Shown in pieces: positions 16,630 through 25,542 of a DNA stretch of 64,000 nt. The position numbers and the translations under genes were made by a program. Positions within the stretch are counted from its first letter, which is position 1. Each line of letters opens with the position of its first letter. Under the pieces are notes generated by a model, which was given only the letters and a program-made list of their open reading frames with translations, ran no database searches and was not told the origin of the DNA. Source of the DNA: Friedmanniella luteola (GTDB taxonomy: Bacteria; Actinomycetota; Actinomycetes; Propionibacteriales; Propionibacteriaceae); contig NZ_LT629749.1 in assembly GCF_900105065.1 (NCBI RefSeq), positions 4,030,001 to 4,094,000 on the forward strand. Direction: 5' to 3'.

Positions 16630-17352
16630 TCAGCCGTGCTGTCGACGGCTCCCGCCGTGCCAGTCCTCCTGCTGCCCGACCGCCCCGGCCACCACCCCGA
16701 ACGCGGGCAGCTGCGGGCGCTCCCGCAGGCTGCGCTTGAGCTCGGTGAACCCGGGGAACCGCGCCAGCCCGACGACGTGGTCCCACAGCGCGACGGCGTC
16801 CTCGGGGCTGGGGAGCCGGCTGATCACCGGGCCGAAGAACGCCGTGCCCTGGGGCGGCTCGACGTGCAGGATCGGGGTCCCGACGTCGCGTCCCGTGAGG
16901 GCGAGCGCCTCCTCGGTCTCGGCCCGGATCAGCGCGTCCTGGTCGGCGTCGTCGAGGGCGGCGACCAGCGTGGCCGGCAGACCCGCCGCCGCCAGCGCCG
17001 GGGCCAGGAACTCCGGGGTGTCCCGGTTCTCCCCCGCGGCCCAGTCCCCCTGCGCCTCGGTCTCGAACACCCGCTCGCCGAGCGCGGCGTAGAAGTCGCC
17101 CACGGCGTCCCGACCGTGCTCGGCGCGCACCCGCGCCGCCACCCGCAGCAGCCGGAGGCCGGCGGTGTGCCCCGCCTCGTACTCCGGCGGGAACTGGGCG
17201 GCGTAGTCCACGCCCTCGTTCACGATCCGCAGCGAGATGAACCGCCAGTCCACGGCGTAGTCGCGCTGGGCCGCGACCAGCCGCACCCACTTCGAGGTCA
17301 TCCAGGCGAACGGGCAGACGGGGTCGAAGTAGAAGTTCAGGTCGGCGTCCAC
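16630..17352 (-). CDS. DsbA-fold protein (mycothiol-dependent nitroreductase Rv2466c-like), single active-site Cys
   Basis: A protein of about 240 residues with the DsbA thioredoxin-like fold interrupted by a helical insertion. The N-terminal strand leads into DPVCPFAWMTSKW, which aligns with the active site of actinobacterial DsbA-like and Rv2466c-type proteins. The second cysteine of CxxC is replaced (CPFA), so a monothiol or glutaredoxin-like chemistry is implied. The cis-Pro region is VGTPILHVE. I set the start at the GTG at 17352, close to the usual N-terminus of the family; a GTG at 17376 is also open. No signal peptide is seen, so it is cytoplasmic. It lies after, and in the same direction as, the kinase/glycosidase pair, 39 bases past the kinase stop. 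Confidence 0.75.
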   Translation of the reverse strand: MDADLNFYFDPVCPFAWMTSKWVRLVAAQRDYAVDWRFISLRIVNEGVDYAAQFPPEYEAGHTAGLRLLRVAARVRAEHGRDAVGDFYAALGERVFETEAQGDWAAGENRDTPEFLAPALAAAGLPATLVAALDDADQDALIRAETEEALALTGRDVGTPILHVEPPQGTAFFGPVISRLPSPEDAVALWDHVVGLARFPGFTELKRSLRERPQLPAFGVVAGAVGQQEDWHGGSRRQHG

Positions 17353-17391
17353 CCGCCCGACGCTAGACCTCCGCACCGCCCCGCGGCGGAC

Positions 17392-18891
17392 CTACCCCAC
17401 CACCGCCGCGTAGAGCCCCTGGTACGCCTCCCGCCGGCCCCGGTAGTACTCCGCCCGCCCCTCGACGGGCGTCAGCGTCTCCCCCACCGCCGGGCCCACC
17501 CGCTCGACGTCGGGTGCGAGCACCTCCAGCGCCAGCAACGCCGTCCCGCGCAGCGTGGCCCGCTTCGTCGTCACCGGCACCACCGGAGCCGCCAGCACGT
17601 CGGCCAGGATCTGCAGGAACGACGGCACGTCCTGGGCCACCCGGCCGCTGGCCAGGATCGTCGACGCCGGCCCCGACACCGACCGCAGCTGGTCGGCGAT
17701 CCGGGCGTAGGAGATCGCCACACCCTCCAGGACCCCGCGGGCCACCTCAGACCCGGTGGTCGCCGCCGAGACCCCGGTCAGCGTCGCCCGGGCGTTCGCC
17801 GCCCAGCCGGTCGCCCGCTCCCCGGAGAAGTACGGCAGGACCAGCGGCGCACCCGGCCCCGGCTCCGCCGCCGCCACCGTGTCGAGGGAGGCACCGGCCG
17901 CGAGCCGGATCGTCGACTCCAGCCAGGTCACCGCCCGGCCGACGTCGTTGACCGCGCCGCCGAGCAGCGAGCGCGACGCGTCGACGCGGTAGCACCACAG
18001 CCCGGACGGCAGCTCGTCCGGCACGTGGTGCACCAGCACGCGCATCGCGCCGCTCGTCGCGGCCGACGCGGCCATCGCCGAGCCGTCGACCGCCCCGACG
18101 CCGACGTTGCTCGACAGCCCGTCGGCGACCGCCGGGAACCACGCGGCCCCGACCAGCGCGGGCCACCGCGACGCCACCGACGCCGCGACGTCCCGCAGCG
18201 GGGCCGAGGGGTCCCGCACCTCCGACAGCTGCTCGACGTCGACCCCGGCTGCGGCGACCAGCTCGGGGTCCCAGGCCCCCGTCCGCCGGTCGAGCAGCCC
18301 GGTCCAGGCCGCCGTCGCGGTCCCGGCGGCGGTCACGCCGGCCAGCCGGAGGTAGACGTACTCCCCCAGCGATATCCAGCGCCGCGCCTGGCGGAACGTC
18401 TCGGGGTCGGTCTCCCGCAGCCAGCGCAGCCGCGGCGCCAGGTAGCTGGAGTGCAGGCGGGTCCCGGTCCGCTGGTGGACCGCGGCCTCGTCGAGCTCCT
18501 CCCGGAGTGCGACGACCTGGGCACCGCAGCGCGAGTCGGCGTAGGTGAAGCACGGCGTGCAGGCCCGGCCGTCCGCCGTGACCCCGACCAGCGACGAGGC
18601 GAAGGTGTCGATCGCGACCCCGCCGACCCGACCCGCGAGCCGGGAGACGGCGAGCGCGTCGAGGATCTCCTCCACCTCACCGACCACGGCGTCCGCGTCG
18701 AGGACGGAGGTGCCGTCGCCGCCGGCGGCGAACGCATGCGGCACCTTGTGCCGGTTCCCCTCGACCGGCTGCCCGGCCGCGTCGTAGACGTCGCCGCGGC
18801 TCCCGGTGGAGCCGATGTCCAGTGCGAGGACGAACGGCCCCTGCGCCCGGTCGAGCGGCACCCGCCCGCCCCGGTCCGACGGCGCGCTCAC
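17392..18891 (-). CDS. FGGY-family carbohydrate kinase (gluconokinase/xylulokinase-like)
   Basis: A 499-residue ATP-dependent sugar kinase. The N-terminal actin-like domain has the phosphate-1 motif LALDIGSTGSRGDVYDAAG (about residues 22-40). The connection contains IDTFASSLVGV and FTYADSRC, and the second domain has SGAMRVL and a C-terminal ILASGRVAQDVPSFLQ typical of FGGY kinases. The exact substrate (gluconate, xylulose or another polyol/sugar acid) cannot be fixed from sequence. The GTG start overlaps the stop of the upstream phosphodiester glycosidase as GTGA, so the two are translationally coupled. It should act in the cytoplasm on a sugar released or imported from outside. Confidence 0.85.
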   Translation of the reverse strand: MSAPSDRGGRVPLDRAQGPFVLALDIGSTGSRGDVYDAAGQPVEGNRHKVPHAFAAGGDGTSVLDADAVVGEVEEILDALAVSRLAGRVGGVAIDTFASSLVGVTADGRACTPCFTYADSRCGAQVVALREELDEAAVHQRTGTRLHSSYLAPRLRWLRETDPETFRQARRWISLGEYVYLRLAGVTAAGTATAAWTGLLDRRTGAWDPELVAAAGVDVEQLSEVRDPSAPLRDVAASVASRWPALVGAAWFPAVADGLSSNVGVGAVDGSAMAASAATSGAMRVLVHHVPDELPSGLWCYRVDASRSLLGGAVNDVGRAVTWLESTIRLAAGASLDTVAAAEPGPGAPLVLPYFSGERATGWAANARATLTGVSAATTGSEVARGVLEGVAISYARIADQLRSVSGPASTILASGRVAQDVPSFLQILADVLAAPVVPVTTKRATLRGTALLALEVLAPDVERVGPAVGETLTPVEGRAEYYRGRREAYQGLYAAVVG

Positions 18892-20528
18892 CGGTGCGAC
18901 GCCGCCCGCGGCAGGACCAGCAGCGCGTCGCCGACCGGCCGCTCACCGGTGGCGTCGGACGGGCTGTTGACCACCTGACCGCCGGTGACCATCGTCGTGG
19001 AGCCGCCGCCGTCCAGGTTGACCGCCTCGCGCATCCCCAGCGCCCGGGCCAGGGCGGCGGTCTCGACGATGCTCGTGCCCAGGCTGGTGGTGCTGCGGCC
19101 GTCGACGGTCGCGATCAGGGTCCGGCCGGCCCGGTCGACGCCGGCGAAGGTGCGCGGGTTCCGCTGGTGGCTGAAGCCGTAGTAGACGCTCGTCGACGGC
19201 TGGACGAAGCCGTCGGCCCGCGCCGTCACGTGCACCCGGCCCTCGCGCACCAGCTCCGGACCGCCGTTGACGACGAACGCGCCCGAGCCCGGCCGGAGGA
19301 GCCGGTGACCGGACCCCTGCAGCCCCGTGGTCACCCGCAGCCGCTGCCCGACGCGGGCGAGCGCGGTCAGCCGCGGCGCCAGGTCGCCGGTGGCCTGCAC
19401 CGAGCGCTGACCCTGCGCGAGCGCGACCCCGCGGGACGCCCGGACCGCGACGACCCGCGAGCGCCGGTCGAGGACCACCTCGGCGCCCGCACCGACGGGA
19501 GTGCTCGCGCCGAACTGCGGCGTGAACACCACCAGCTCCTCGTCGTCGGTGCAGGTGACGTCGTGCCGGGGCCGCGCCGTCGGCGCGTCGTCGGCGGTGC
19601 CGCCGCAGTTGCGGATCAGCCCGGGCACCCGGTCGATGCCGTCCAGGACCAGGCGCCGGCCGTCGCGCGCGACCGAGCCCGTCCACCGCAGACGCTCCAC
19701 CGCCGTGCGCCGGGCGTCCTCGTGCAGCACCAGGGCGGGCCGACGGCCGACGGTCTCGCTCAGCAGCCGGCCGTCGTAGACCCCGACGCCGGCCGGGTCA
19801 CCGGGCGCGCCCGCCTTCGGGTCGAGCACGAAGTAGCCCGCGTTCGTCGCCGCGGTCGCCCCGGCGGTCCGGGCCAGCGCGCTGGTCGTCTCGCGCCGCT
19901 CCAGGTCGGGACCGTAGGAGGCGACGAGGGACCCGGAGAACCGGCGCGGGTCGATGGTGAGCACCCGGACCTGCCACGGACCGCGCGCGGTCGAGCCGCC
20001 GTCCCAGCCGGTGTAGCGGCTGCTGCCGGTGAAGCCGGCGGCGGCCAGCCGGGCCAGCAGGGCGTCGGCGCCGGCCTTCATGGCCTCACCGCCCACCCGC
20101 ACCCGCCAGCCCAGGCTGCCGCCGGCGTCGTCGGCGGTGGGCGCCGTGACCACCTCCTCGACGCGGGGGTCGAAGCCCGCGCTGCGCACGCGGGCGGCCA
20201 GCCCGTCCGCGCTCGCCCGGTCGGAGAGCGCGGCCGGCGGCGCGTCGGGGTCCGGCGAGGTGGGACCCCCAGGGATGGCGAGCTCGACCGTCCAGACGGC
20301 CGCCGGGTCGACCGCCCCGCGGACGATGGTGGTGAGGGTGACGCCGGGTTGCACGGCGGTCCTGGTCCGCTGCTCGCCCAGCCCGGCCGGGCCGAGGGGG
20401 AGCTCAGCCGCGGAAGCCGGCGGGCGGGTGGGTGCGGCCGCCGCGGCCGGGGCCCCGGCGGCGGGCGACACGAGGACGGCGACGGTGACCAGGGAGACAC
20501 CGAGACGGCAGGACCGGGAGGTGGGCAC
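18888..20528 (-). CDS. Secreted phosphodiester glycosidase family protein with N-terminal SPOR-like region
   Basis: A 546-residue exported protein. Residues 1-32 are a signal peptide (core VSLVTVAVLVSPAAGAPA). The C-terminal half matches the phosphodiester glycosidase (NAGPA/DUF2233) domain: VNGGPELV, TLIATVDGRS and AVNLDGGGSTTMVTGG are its hallmark motifs, and the Asp/Gly-rich GGGSTTM segment is near the active site. Between about residues 60 and 170 there is a beta-alpha pattern with two internally similar segments (LAARVRSAGFDP and LLARLAAAGFTG), reminiscent of SPOR repeats that bind peptidoglycan glycans. It may therefore cleave sugar-phosphodiester linkages in cell-wall or extracellular glycans. 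Its stop overlaps the start of the FGGY kinase gene. Confidence 0.8.
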   Translation of the reverse strand: MPTSRSCRLGVSLVTVAVLVSPAAGAPAAAAAPTRPPASAAELPLGPAGLGEQRTRTAVQPGVTLTTIVRGAVDPAAVWTVELAIPGGPTSPDPDAPPAALSDRASADGLAARVRSAGFDPRVEEVVTAPTADDAGGSLGWRVRVGGEAMKAGADALLARLAAAGFTGSSRYTGWDGGSTARGPWQVRVLTIDPRRFSGSLVASYGPDLERRETTSALARTAGATAATNAGYFVLDPKAGAPGDPAGVGVYDGRLLSETVGRRPALVLHEDARRTAVERLRWTGSVARDGRRLVLDGIDRVPGLIRNCGGTADDAPTARPRHDVTCTDDEELVVFTPQFGASTPVGAGAEVVLDRRSRVVAVRASRGVALAQGQRSVQATGDLAPRLTALARVGQRLRVTTGLQGSGHRLLRPGSGAFVVNGGPELVREGRVHVTARADGFVQPSTSVYYGFSHQRNPRTFAGVDRAGRTLIATVDGRSTTSLGTSIVETAALARALGMREAVNLDGGGSTTMVTGGQVVNSPSDATGERPVGDALLVLPRAASHR

Positions 20529-20702
20529 GCCTCACCGTAGGACACCGCGCGCCGCCGGGACAGGGCCGTCACCGGGGGCCCCGACTGCTCACACAGCCTC
20601 TCGGGCCGGCAGGGAGCTGCACGGCCCGGGCCCCGCCGTCCCGCGCGCAGAATGCATCGAGCGACGATGAGGCCGACACCCCGACCGAGGACCAGGAGCA
20701 CC

Positions 20703-21536
20703 GTGACCCCGACCGAGCCGACCGGCGAGTCGATCGCCCTGTTCGACGGCGAGAGCCTCCGCGGCTGGCACGCCGTGCCGCGGCTGCCCGTCCCCCGTGA
20801 GCCGGGCGGACCGCAGCCGGACCGGGACACCGACGGCTACCGCCGCGCGCTGACCAGCACCGGCGACTGGACGGTCGAGGACGGCGCGGTCGTCGGCCGG
20901 CAGAGCGTCCCGGGTGAGGGCGCCTACCTGCTGACCGACGCCACCTACGGCGACGTCGAGCTGACCTTCGAGGCCCGCCCCGACTGGCCCGCCGACACGG
21001 GCCTCCTGCTCCGCGCGACCCCCCTCGGCTCCCAGGGCTTCCAGGTGCTGCTGGACCACCGCAAGTCGGGCAACATCGGCGGCTTCTACGGCAACGGCAT
21101 CGGCGGCGTGCACGCGATCAACTTCACCCTCGACGTCCGTCGGGACGCCGACGGCCGGCCGGACGGGCTGGTCGTCGAGGACCCGGCGACCACCCTGGAG
21201 CCGCTCACCGACGACAAGCGCGCCCACCTCCGGGCCGCGGCGACGGGCGAGGAGTTCCTCCGGGCCTGGCGCTGGGACGACTGGAACGCGTTCCGGGTCC
21301 GCTGCGTCGGCCGCCTGCCGGTCCTCACGACCTGGGTCAACGGGGTGCTGGTCGCCGAGCTGGACACCGCGACGCTGGACGACCCGCACTGGCACCCGGA
21401 GGCGGTGGCCGAGCTGCTGGGCCCTGCCGGCCACATCGCTCTCGAGGTCCACGACAACGACCCCGGGATGGGCGCCGACCGGTGGGGACCGGGCGCGGCC
21501 TGCCGCTGGCGCCGGCTCCGCGTCACCCCGCTCTGA
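20703..21536 (+). CDS. DUF1080 / 3-keto-disaccharide hydrolase-type protein
   Basis: A 277-residue protein with the concanavalin-like fold of DUF1080. The opening ALFDGESLRGWHA is the classical family signature, followed by DWTVEDGAVVGR, GDVELTFEARPDWPADTGLL and the C-terminal WNAFRVRCVGRLPVLTTWVNG. Characterised members hydrolyse 3-keto-glucosides and related oxidised disaccharides. The GTG at 20703 follows CCAGGAGCACC at good spacing and was chosen over an ATG at 20652. No signal peptide is visible, unlike many Bacteroidetes members. Its stop overlaps the next start (TGATG), so it leads a four-gene operon of carbohydrate-related enzymes. Confidence 0.85.
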   Translation: MTPTEPTGESIALFDGESLRGWHAVPRLPVPREPGGPQPDRDTDGYRRALTSTGDWTVEDGAVVGRQSVPGEGAYLLTDATYGDVELTFEARPDWPADTGLLLRATPLGSQGFQVLLDHRKSGNIGGFYGNGIGGVHAINFTLDVRRDADGRPDGLVVEDPATTLEPLTDDKRAHLRAAATGEEFLRAWRWDDWNAFRVRCVGRLPVLTTWVNGVLVAELDTATLDDPHWHPEAVAELLGPAGHIALEVHDNDPGMGADRWGPGAACRWRRLRVTPL

Positions 21537-22579
21537 TGCCCGACGACGCCGCCGGCTGGCGGGGCTCCGCCGACGCGTGGGCGCGAACCGTCCTCCGGGT
21601 CCTCGGCACGGCGCACCCCTACGCGGCCGGGCACGTCAGCGCAGGCCCGGACGACCTCACCGTCGACCCGCGCCGGCTGCACCCCGCCTTCTGGGGCAGC
21701 TTCGACTGGCACTCCTCGGTGCACATGCAGTGGTCCGCCGTCCGCCTGCTGACCCTGGCCCCCGAGCACCTCGCCGACGCGACGCGGCGGGACCTGGTGG
21801 AGCTCCTCGACGAGCGGCTGACGCCCGCCGCGCTCGGGGTCGAGGCCGCCTACCTGCGCGACCACCCGTCCTGGGAGCGGCCCTACGGCTGGGCGTGGAC
21901 GGTGGCGCTGGCCGCGGCGGTGGCGGGCTGCCCCCGGCCGGAGGCGGAGCGCTGGTCCGCGGGGCTCGCACCGCTCAGCACGGTGGTGGCCGAGCACCTG
22001 CTCGGCTGGCTACCCCGGCTGGACCACCCCGTCCGGCACGGTGTGCACGCCAACACCGCCTTCGCCCTGGCCCTGCTGCACGAGGCGTACGGCGCGCTCG
22101 GCCGGGCCGACGTCGTGGCGGCGGTGGCTGAGGCGGGGCGCCGCTGGTTCGTCGGCGACCGGGACTACCCCGCGGCGTGGGAGCCGAGCGGCAGCGACTT
22201 CCTCTCCCCGGCCCTGTGCGAGGCGGACCTCGTGCGCCGACTGCTGCCCTCGGCCGCGTTCGGGCCGTGGCTGGCCGCCTTCCTGCCCGGGCTGGGCGGT
22301 CCGGACGACCCGCTCCTGGCCGTGCCGGAAGTGCGGGACCCCACCGACGGCCAGTCCGTGCACCTGGTCGGCCTGGCGCTCTCCCGGGCCTGGCAGCTGC
22401 GGCTGCTCACCCCCCACCTGCCCGCCGGGGTCCAGCCGCAGGTCGCGTCGGCGGCCGCCCAGCAGGAGGCGGCCGCGACCGCGCAGATCGTCGCCGGGGA
22501 CTTCATGGCGACCCACTGGCTGGTGTCCTTCGCCCTGCTCGCCGCCACGGCGGCGACGGACGGCATGATCACCTCCTGA
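21536..22579 (+). CDS. DUF2891 family protein
   Basis: A 347-residue protein recognisable as DUF2891 by FWGSFDWHSSVHMQWSAVRL (residues about 52-71), the phrase YGWAWTVALAAAV, and AAWEPSGSDFLSPALCEADL. Its likely fold is an alpha-helical barrel like those of glycoside-processing enzymes; the conserved His/Asp/Glu residues in these motifs could be catalytic. No biochemical function is known to me. The ATG overlaps the DUF1080 stop by one base, and the next gene starts 20 bases later. It is cytoplasmic by the lack of a signal sequence. Its operon position suggests a role in handling an oxidised or unusual sugar. Confidence 0.8.
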   Translation: MPDDAAGWRGSADAWARTVLRVLGTAHPYAAGHVSAGPDDLTVDPRRLHPAFWGSFDWHSSVHMQWSAVRLLTLAPEHLADATRRDLVELLDERLTPAALGVEAAYLRDHPSWERPYGWAWTVALAAAVAGCPRPEAERWSAGLAPLSTVVAEHLLGWLPRLDHPVRHGVHANTAFALALLHEAYGALGRADVVAAVAEAGRRWFVGDRDYPAAWEPSGSDFLSPALCEADLVRRLLPSAAFGPWLAAFLPGLGGPDDPLLAVPEVRDPTDGQSVHLVGLALSRAWQLRLLTPHLPAGVQPQVASAAAQQEAAATAQIVAGDFMATHWLVSFALLAATAATDGMITS

Positions 22580-22599
22580 CTGCGTCGAAGGGGACGAGC

Positions 22600-23637
22600 G
22601 TGCAGAGCAGCGAGGTCTTCGGGTTCAACTACGACGGGTCCTGGGGCACCAGCGGCCTGGACCTGTGGCAGCACCACGACCACGGCCGGATGGCGGTCGA
22701 GGTGGCCCGGGGCAAGGAGCACTTCCCCGCCTGGAACACCGCCCGCTGGTGGCTGTCGCCCGACGCCTACCAGCGTGACCCGGCGCGCTTCCTCGCGAAC
22801 TTCGACGCCGGGCTGGGCATCTTCGCCGCCGCCGGCATCGGCGTCGTCCCGCTGCTGTTCAACCGCTGGCTCGACCCGGTGTGCGACTTCGGCGGCGTGC
22901 CGCTGGACCACCTGATCCCGCAGCACAGCGCCTGGAACCGGACCGACGACCTCTTCGCCGACGTCGAGGCCCACGGCCGGCGGCGCAGCCCCGTCGAGGA
23001 GGTCCACCACGACTACCTCACCGACGTGGTCGGCCGGCACCGCGACGACGACCGGGTCGTGCTGTGGGACCTGTGCAACGAGCCGCTGATGGGCGGCTAC
23101 GTCGACGACCCGACCAGCCCGGCGCGGGCCGCGGAGCTGCGCTGGCTCGGCTGGCTCCGCGACGTCTGCCACCACCTGGGGGTGACCCAGCCGCTGACCA
23201 TCGGCAACTACACGAACACGACCGCCGTCACCCTCACCGAGCCGCTCAGCGACGTCGTGAGCATCCACCCGTACTGGATGTGGAACCTCGACCCGGCCAG
23301 CACCCCGATGGCGTCGCAGCAGGTGTTCGAGGAGCACCTGGACGCCTGCCTGGCGATCGCCACCAGGGCGGGCAAGGGCCTGCTGGCCACCGAGACGGTG
23401 TGGGGCGCCCGCGACGACGCCACCCATGTCGAGGTGCTCCGCTACACCCTCGGCGAGCTGCGCCGGCGCGGGATCGGGTTCACGGTGCACGCGCTGCACC
23501 ACAGCCTGGTGTCCGACCTGCACCGCGACGCCTTCGGGCCGGTCGGGCTGCCGGAGTGCCTGCACTTCCTCGAGGCCGACGGCAGCCTGCGGGCCGGGCA
23601 CGAGGCCGTCAACGCCTTCGCACCGACCGCCGGATGA
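22600..23637 (+). CDS. GH5-like (clan GH-A) glycoside hydrolase
   Basis: A 345-residue protein with a TIM-barrel clan A signature. WDLCNEPLMGGY, near residue 157, contains the Asn-Glu-Pro acid/base motif, and LLATETVWGA near residue 263 supplies the likely nucleophile Glu. VVSIHPYWMW lies between them. It resembles cellulase-like family 5 enzymes and their uncharacterised relatives. The GTG at 22600 follows AAGGGGACGAGC and gives a protein starting directly at the first strand (VFGFNYDGSWG). There is no signal peptide, so it should act on an imported glycoside in the cytoplasm. The stop overlaps the next gene's ATG as ATGA. Confidence 0.8.
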   Translation: MQSSEVFGFNYDGSWGTSGLDLWQHHDHGRMAVEVARGKEHFPAWNTARWWLSPDAYQRDPARFLANFDAGLGIFAAAGIGVVPLLFNRWLDPVCDFGGVPLDHLIPQHSAWNRTDDLFADVEAHGRRRSPVEEVHHDYLTDVVGRHRDDDRVVLWDLCNEPLMGGYVDDPTSPARAAELRWLGWLRDVCHHLGVTQPLTIGNYTNTTAVTLTEPLSDVVSIHPYWMWNLDPASTPMASQQVFEEHLDACLAIATRAGKGLLATETVWGARDDATHVEVLRYTLGELRRRGIGFTVHALHHSLVSDLHRDAFGPVGLPECLHFLEADGSLRAGHEAVNAFAPTAG

Positions 23638-24947
23638 GCGCAGCGTCACCGGACGACCGCCCCGCCGGCCCGACCCGGGGCCAGGGCGCCGGCCGTGCGC
23701 GGCAGAACGCGATCTACCGGGCCGGGGTGCTCGGCCGGAAGCCGGCCGTCCCCACCGACGCCGAGGAGCTCGAGCGCCGGGCCCGGCGGGCCATGAGCCG
23801 GACGGCCTGGGCCTACGTGGCGGGCGGCGCCGGGAGCGGCACGACGATGCGGCACAACCGCGAGGCGTTCGAGCGCCACCGGATCGTGCCGCGGATGCTG
23901 CACGGCGTCGTCGAGCGCGACCTCAGCACCACGCTGCTCGGCGTCCGGCACCGCGCACCGCTGCTGGTGGCCCCGGTCGGGGCGGCCGACCTCCTCCGCC
24001 CCGACAGCGACGTGCTCATCGCGGAGGGCGCGCGGTCGGCCGGCGTCGGCTACGTCCTCTCCAACCAGGGCGGCAGCCCGATGGAGCGGACGGCCGCGGC
24101 GATGGGCACCACGCCGTTCTGGTACCAGCTCTACTGGTCGAGCGACGAGGCCCTCGTCGACTCGTTGATCGGCCGGGCCGAGGCGAGCGGGGCGGGCGCG
24201 CTGGTCGTCACCCTCGACACCACCGTGCTGGGCTGGCGGCCGCAGGACCTCGACCGGGGCTCGTTGCCGTTCGCCCGCGGGCTCGGTCTGGCCCAGTACA
24301 CCTCCGACCCGCGCTTCGCCGCGCTGGTCCGCGAGCGCCTGGAGGCAGCGACGACGGCGGCCGGACGCGCCCCGGTCACCCTGGGCGCCCTGCGCAGCCT
24401 CTGGTCGATCAGCCGCCACCACCCGGGCCCGCTGCTGGCCAACCTCCGCTCGCCCGAGCCGCGCGCCGCCGTCCAGACCTTCCTCGACGTCTACTCCAAC
24501 CCCGCCCTCTCCTGGGACCACCTGGCCACCCTGCGCGACCGCACCTCCCTGCCCGTGCTGCTGAAGGGCGTCCTGCACCCCGACGACGCCCGCCGCGCCC
24601 TCGACCTCGGGGTCGACGGCCTCGTCGTCTCCAACCACGGCGGCCGCCAGGTCGACCGCAGCATCGCCTCGCTGGACGCCCTCGTCGCCATCCGCGCCGC
24701 CGTCGGAGCCGGGCCGACCCTGCTGCTGGACAGCGGCATCCGCTCCGGAACCGACCTGTTCGTCGCGCTCGCCCTCGGTGCCGACGCCTGCCTGCTCGGC
24801 CGCCCCCACCTCTACGGGCTGGCGCTCGCCGGGGCCGACGGCGTCCGCCAGGTGCTGGAGAACCTCCTCGCCGAGCTGGAGCTGACCATGGCGCTGACCG
24901 GCGCCGACGCCGTCGGAGGCATCACCCGGAAGCTCCTGCAGCCCTGA
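23634..24947 (+). CDS. FMN-dependent alpha-hydroxy-acid oxidase (lactate 2-monooxygenase-like)
   Basis: A 437-residue member of the FMN alpha-hydroxy-acid dehydrogenase family. Seen motifs: WAYVAGGAGSGTTMRHN near residue 60, PLLVAPVGAADLL, QLYWSSDEALV, the substrate/flavin lysine segment LPVLLKGVLHPDDA, and the catalytic-histidine signature SNHGGRQVD near residue 340, followed by LLLDSGIRSGTDLF. It should oxidise a 2-hydroxy acid with FMN. The ATG overlaps the glycoside hydrolase stop by four bases, so it is coupled to the DUF1080-DUF2891-GH operon. This is an unusual partner that may oxidise a sugar acid. A leader of about 30 Gly/Arg-rich residues precedes the core. Confidence 0.88.
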   Translation: MSAASPDDRPAGPTRGQGAGRARQNAIYRAGVLGRKPAVPTDAEELERRARRAMSRTAWAYVAGGAGSGTTMRHNREAFERHRIVPRMLHGVVERDLSTTLLGVRHRAPLLVAPVGAADLLRPDSDVLIAEGARSAGVGYVLSNQGGSPMERTAAAMGTTPFWYQLYWSSDEALVDSLIGRAEASGAGALVVTLDTTVLGWRPQDLDRGSLPFARGLGLAQYTSDPRFAALVRERLEAATTAAGRAPVTLGALRSLWSISRHHPGPLLANLRSPEPRAAVQTFLDVYSNPALSWDHLATLRDRTSLPVLLKGVLHPDDARRALDLGVDGLVVSNHGGRQVDRSIASLDALVAIRAAVGAGPTLLLDSGIRSGTDLFVALALGADACLLGRPHLYGLALAGADGVRQVLENLLAELELTMALTGADAVGGITRKLLQP

Positions 24948-25015
24948 TCCCCAGCGCGACCAACGGCCTGCGGCGAACGCGGGTGGGCCACTAGGATCCG
25001 GCCAGGAGGCCCGCC

Positions 25016-25501
25016 GTGAACACCACCGTGATCGTCGTGATCGTCGTGATCGTCGTCGTGCTGCTGATCCTCGTCCTCGCCCTGGTCCCGCGGTTGCGGC
25101 GGCAGAAGCAGCAGCGTGACCGGGCGGAGGCCCAGGAGCGGCTGCAGGAGTCCCAGCGCCTGTCGGTCGAGGCCGAGTCCGCACGCGCCCAGGCGGAGGA
25201 GCAGGCCGCCCGCGTCCGTCGCGACCGCGCTGAGGCCGAGCTCCGCGCCGCCGAGGGTGAGCGCGAGGCCCGCGAGCGGATGGCCGAGGCCGAGCGGCAG
25301 CGGAGCCAGGCCGACGAGCTGCAGCAGAAGGCCGCCCGGCTGGACCCGGGCCTCGTCGACGGTCCCGAGCAGCAGCGCGGCCACGAGGTCGGCCGCCGCG
25401 GGGTGGACGACCGGATCGAGGACGGTCGACCGGGCGACGCGAGCAGGACCGGCGACGACCGCCCGGGCGACGGCCGGGACGACCCGGGTCCGCTGCGCTG
25501 A
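25016..25501 (+). CDS. Single-pass membrane protein with coiled-coil cytoplasmic domain
   Basis: A 161-residue protein starting at GTG after AGGAGGCCCGCC, a strong ribosome site. Residues 5-27 are a very hydrophobic Val/Ile/Leu helix ending in PRLRRQKQQR, consistent with an N-out, C-in anchor. Residues 33-110 are a continuous Glu/Arg/Ala/Gln-rich coiled coil. The last 40 residues are Gly/Asp/Arg-rich and disordered. A possible -10 element TAGGAT lies at 24992-24997. I recognise no family function; such proteins often act as scaffolds or stress proteins. Its stop codon overlaps a CTG that is in frame with the next gene. Confidence 0.75.
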   Translation: MNTTVIVVIVVIVVVLLILVLALVPRLRRQKQQRDRAEAQERLQESQRLSVEAESARAQAEEQAARVRRDRAEAELRAAEGEREARERMAEAERQRSQADELQQKAARLDPGLVDGPEQQRGHEVGRRGVDDRIEDGRPGDASRTGDDRPGDGRDDPGPLR

Positions 25502-25542
25502 GGCCCGAGCGGGGAGGCCCGACCGAGGCCTGCCCCAAGCAC

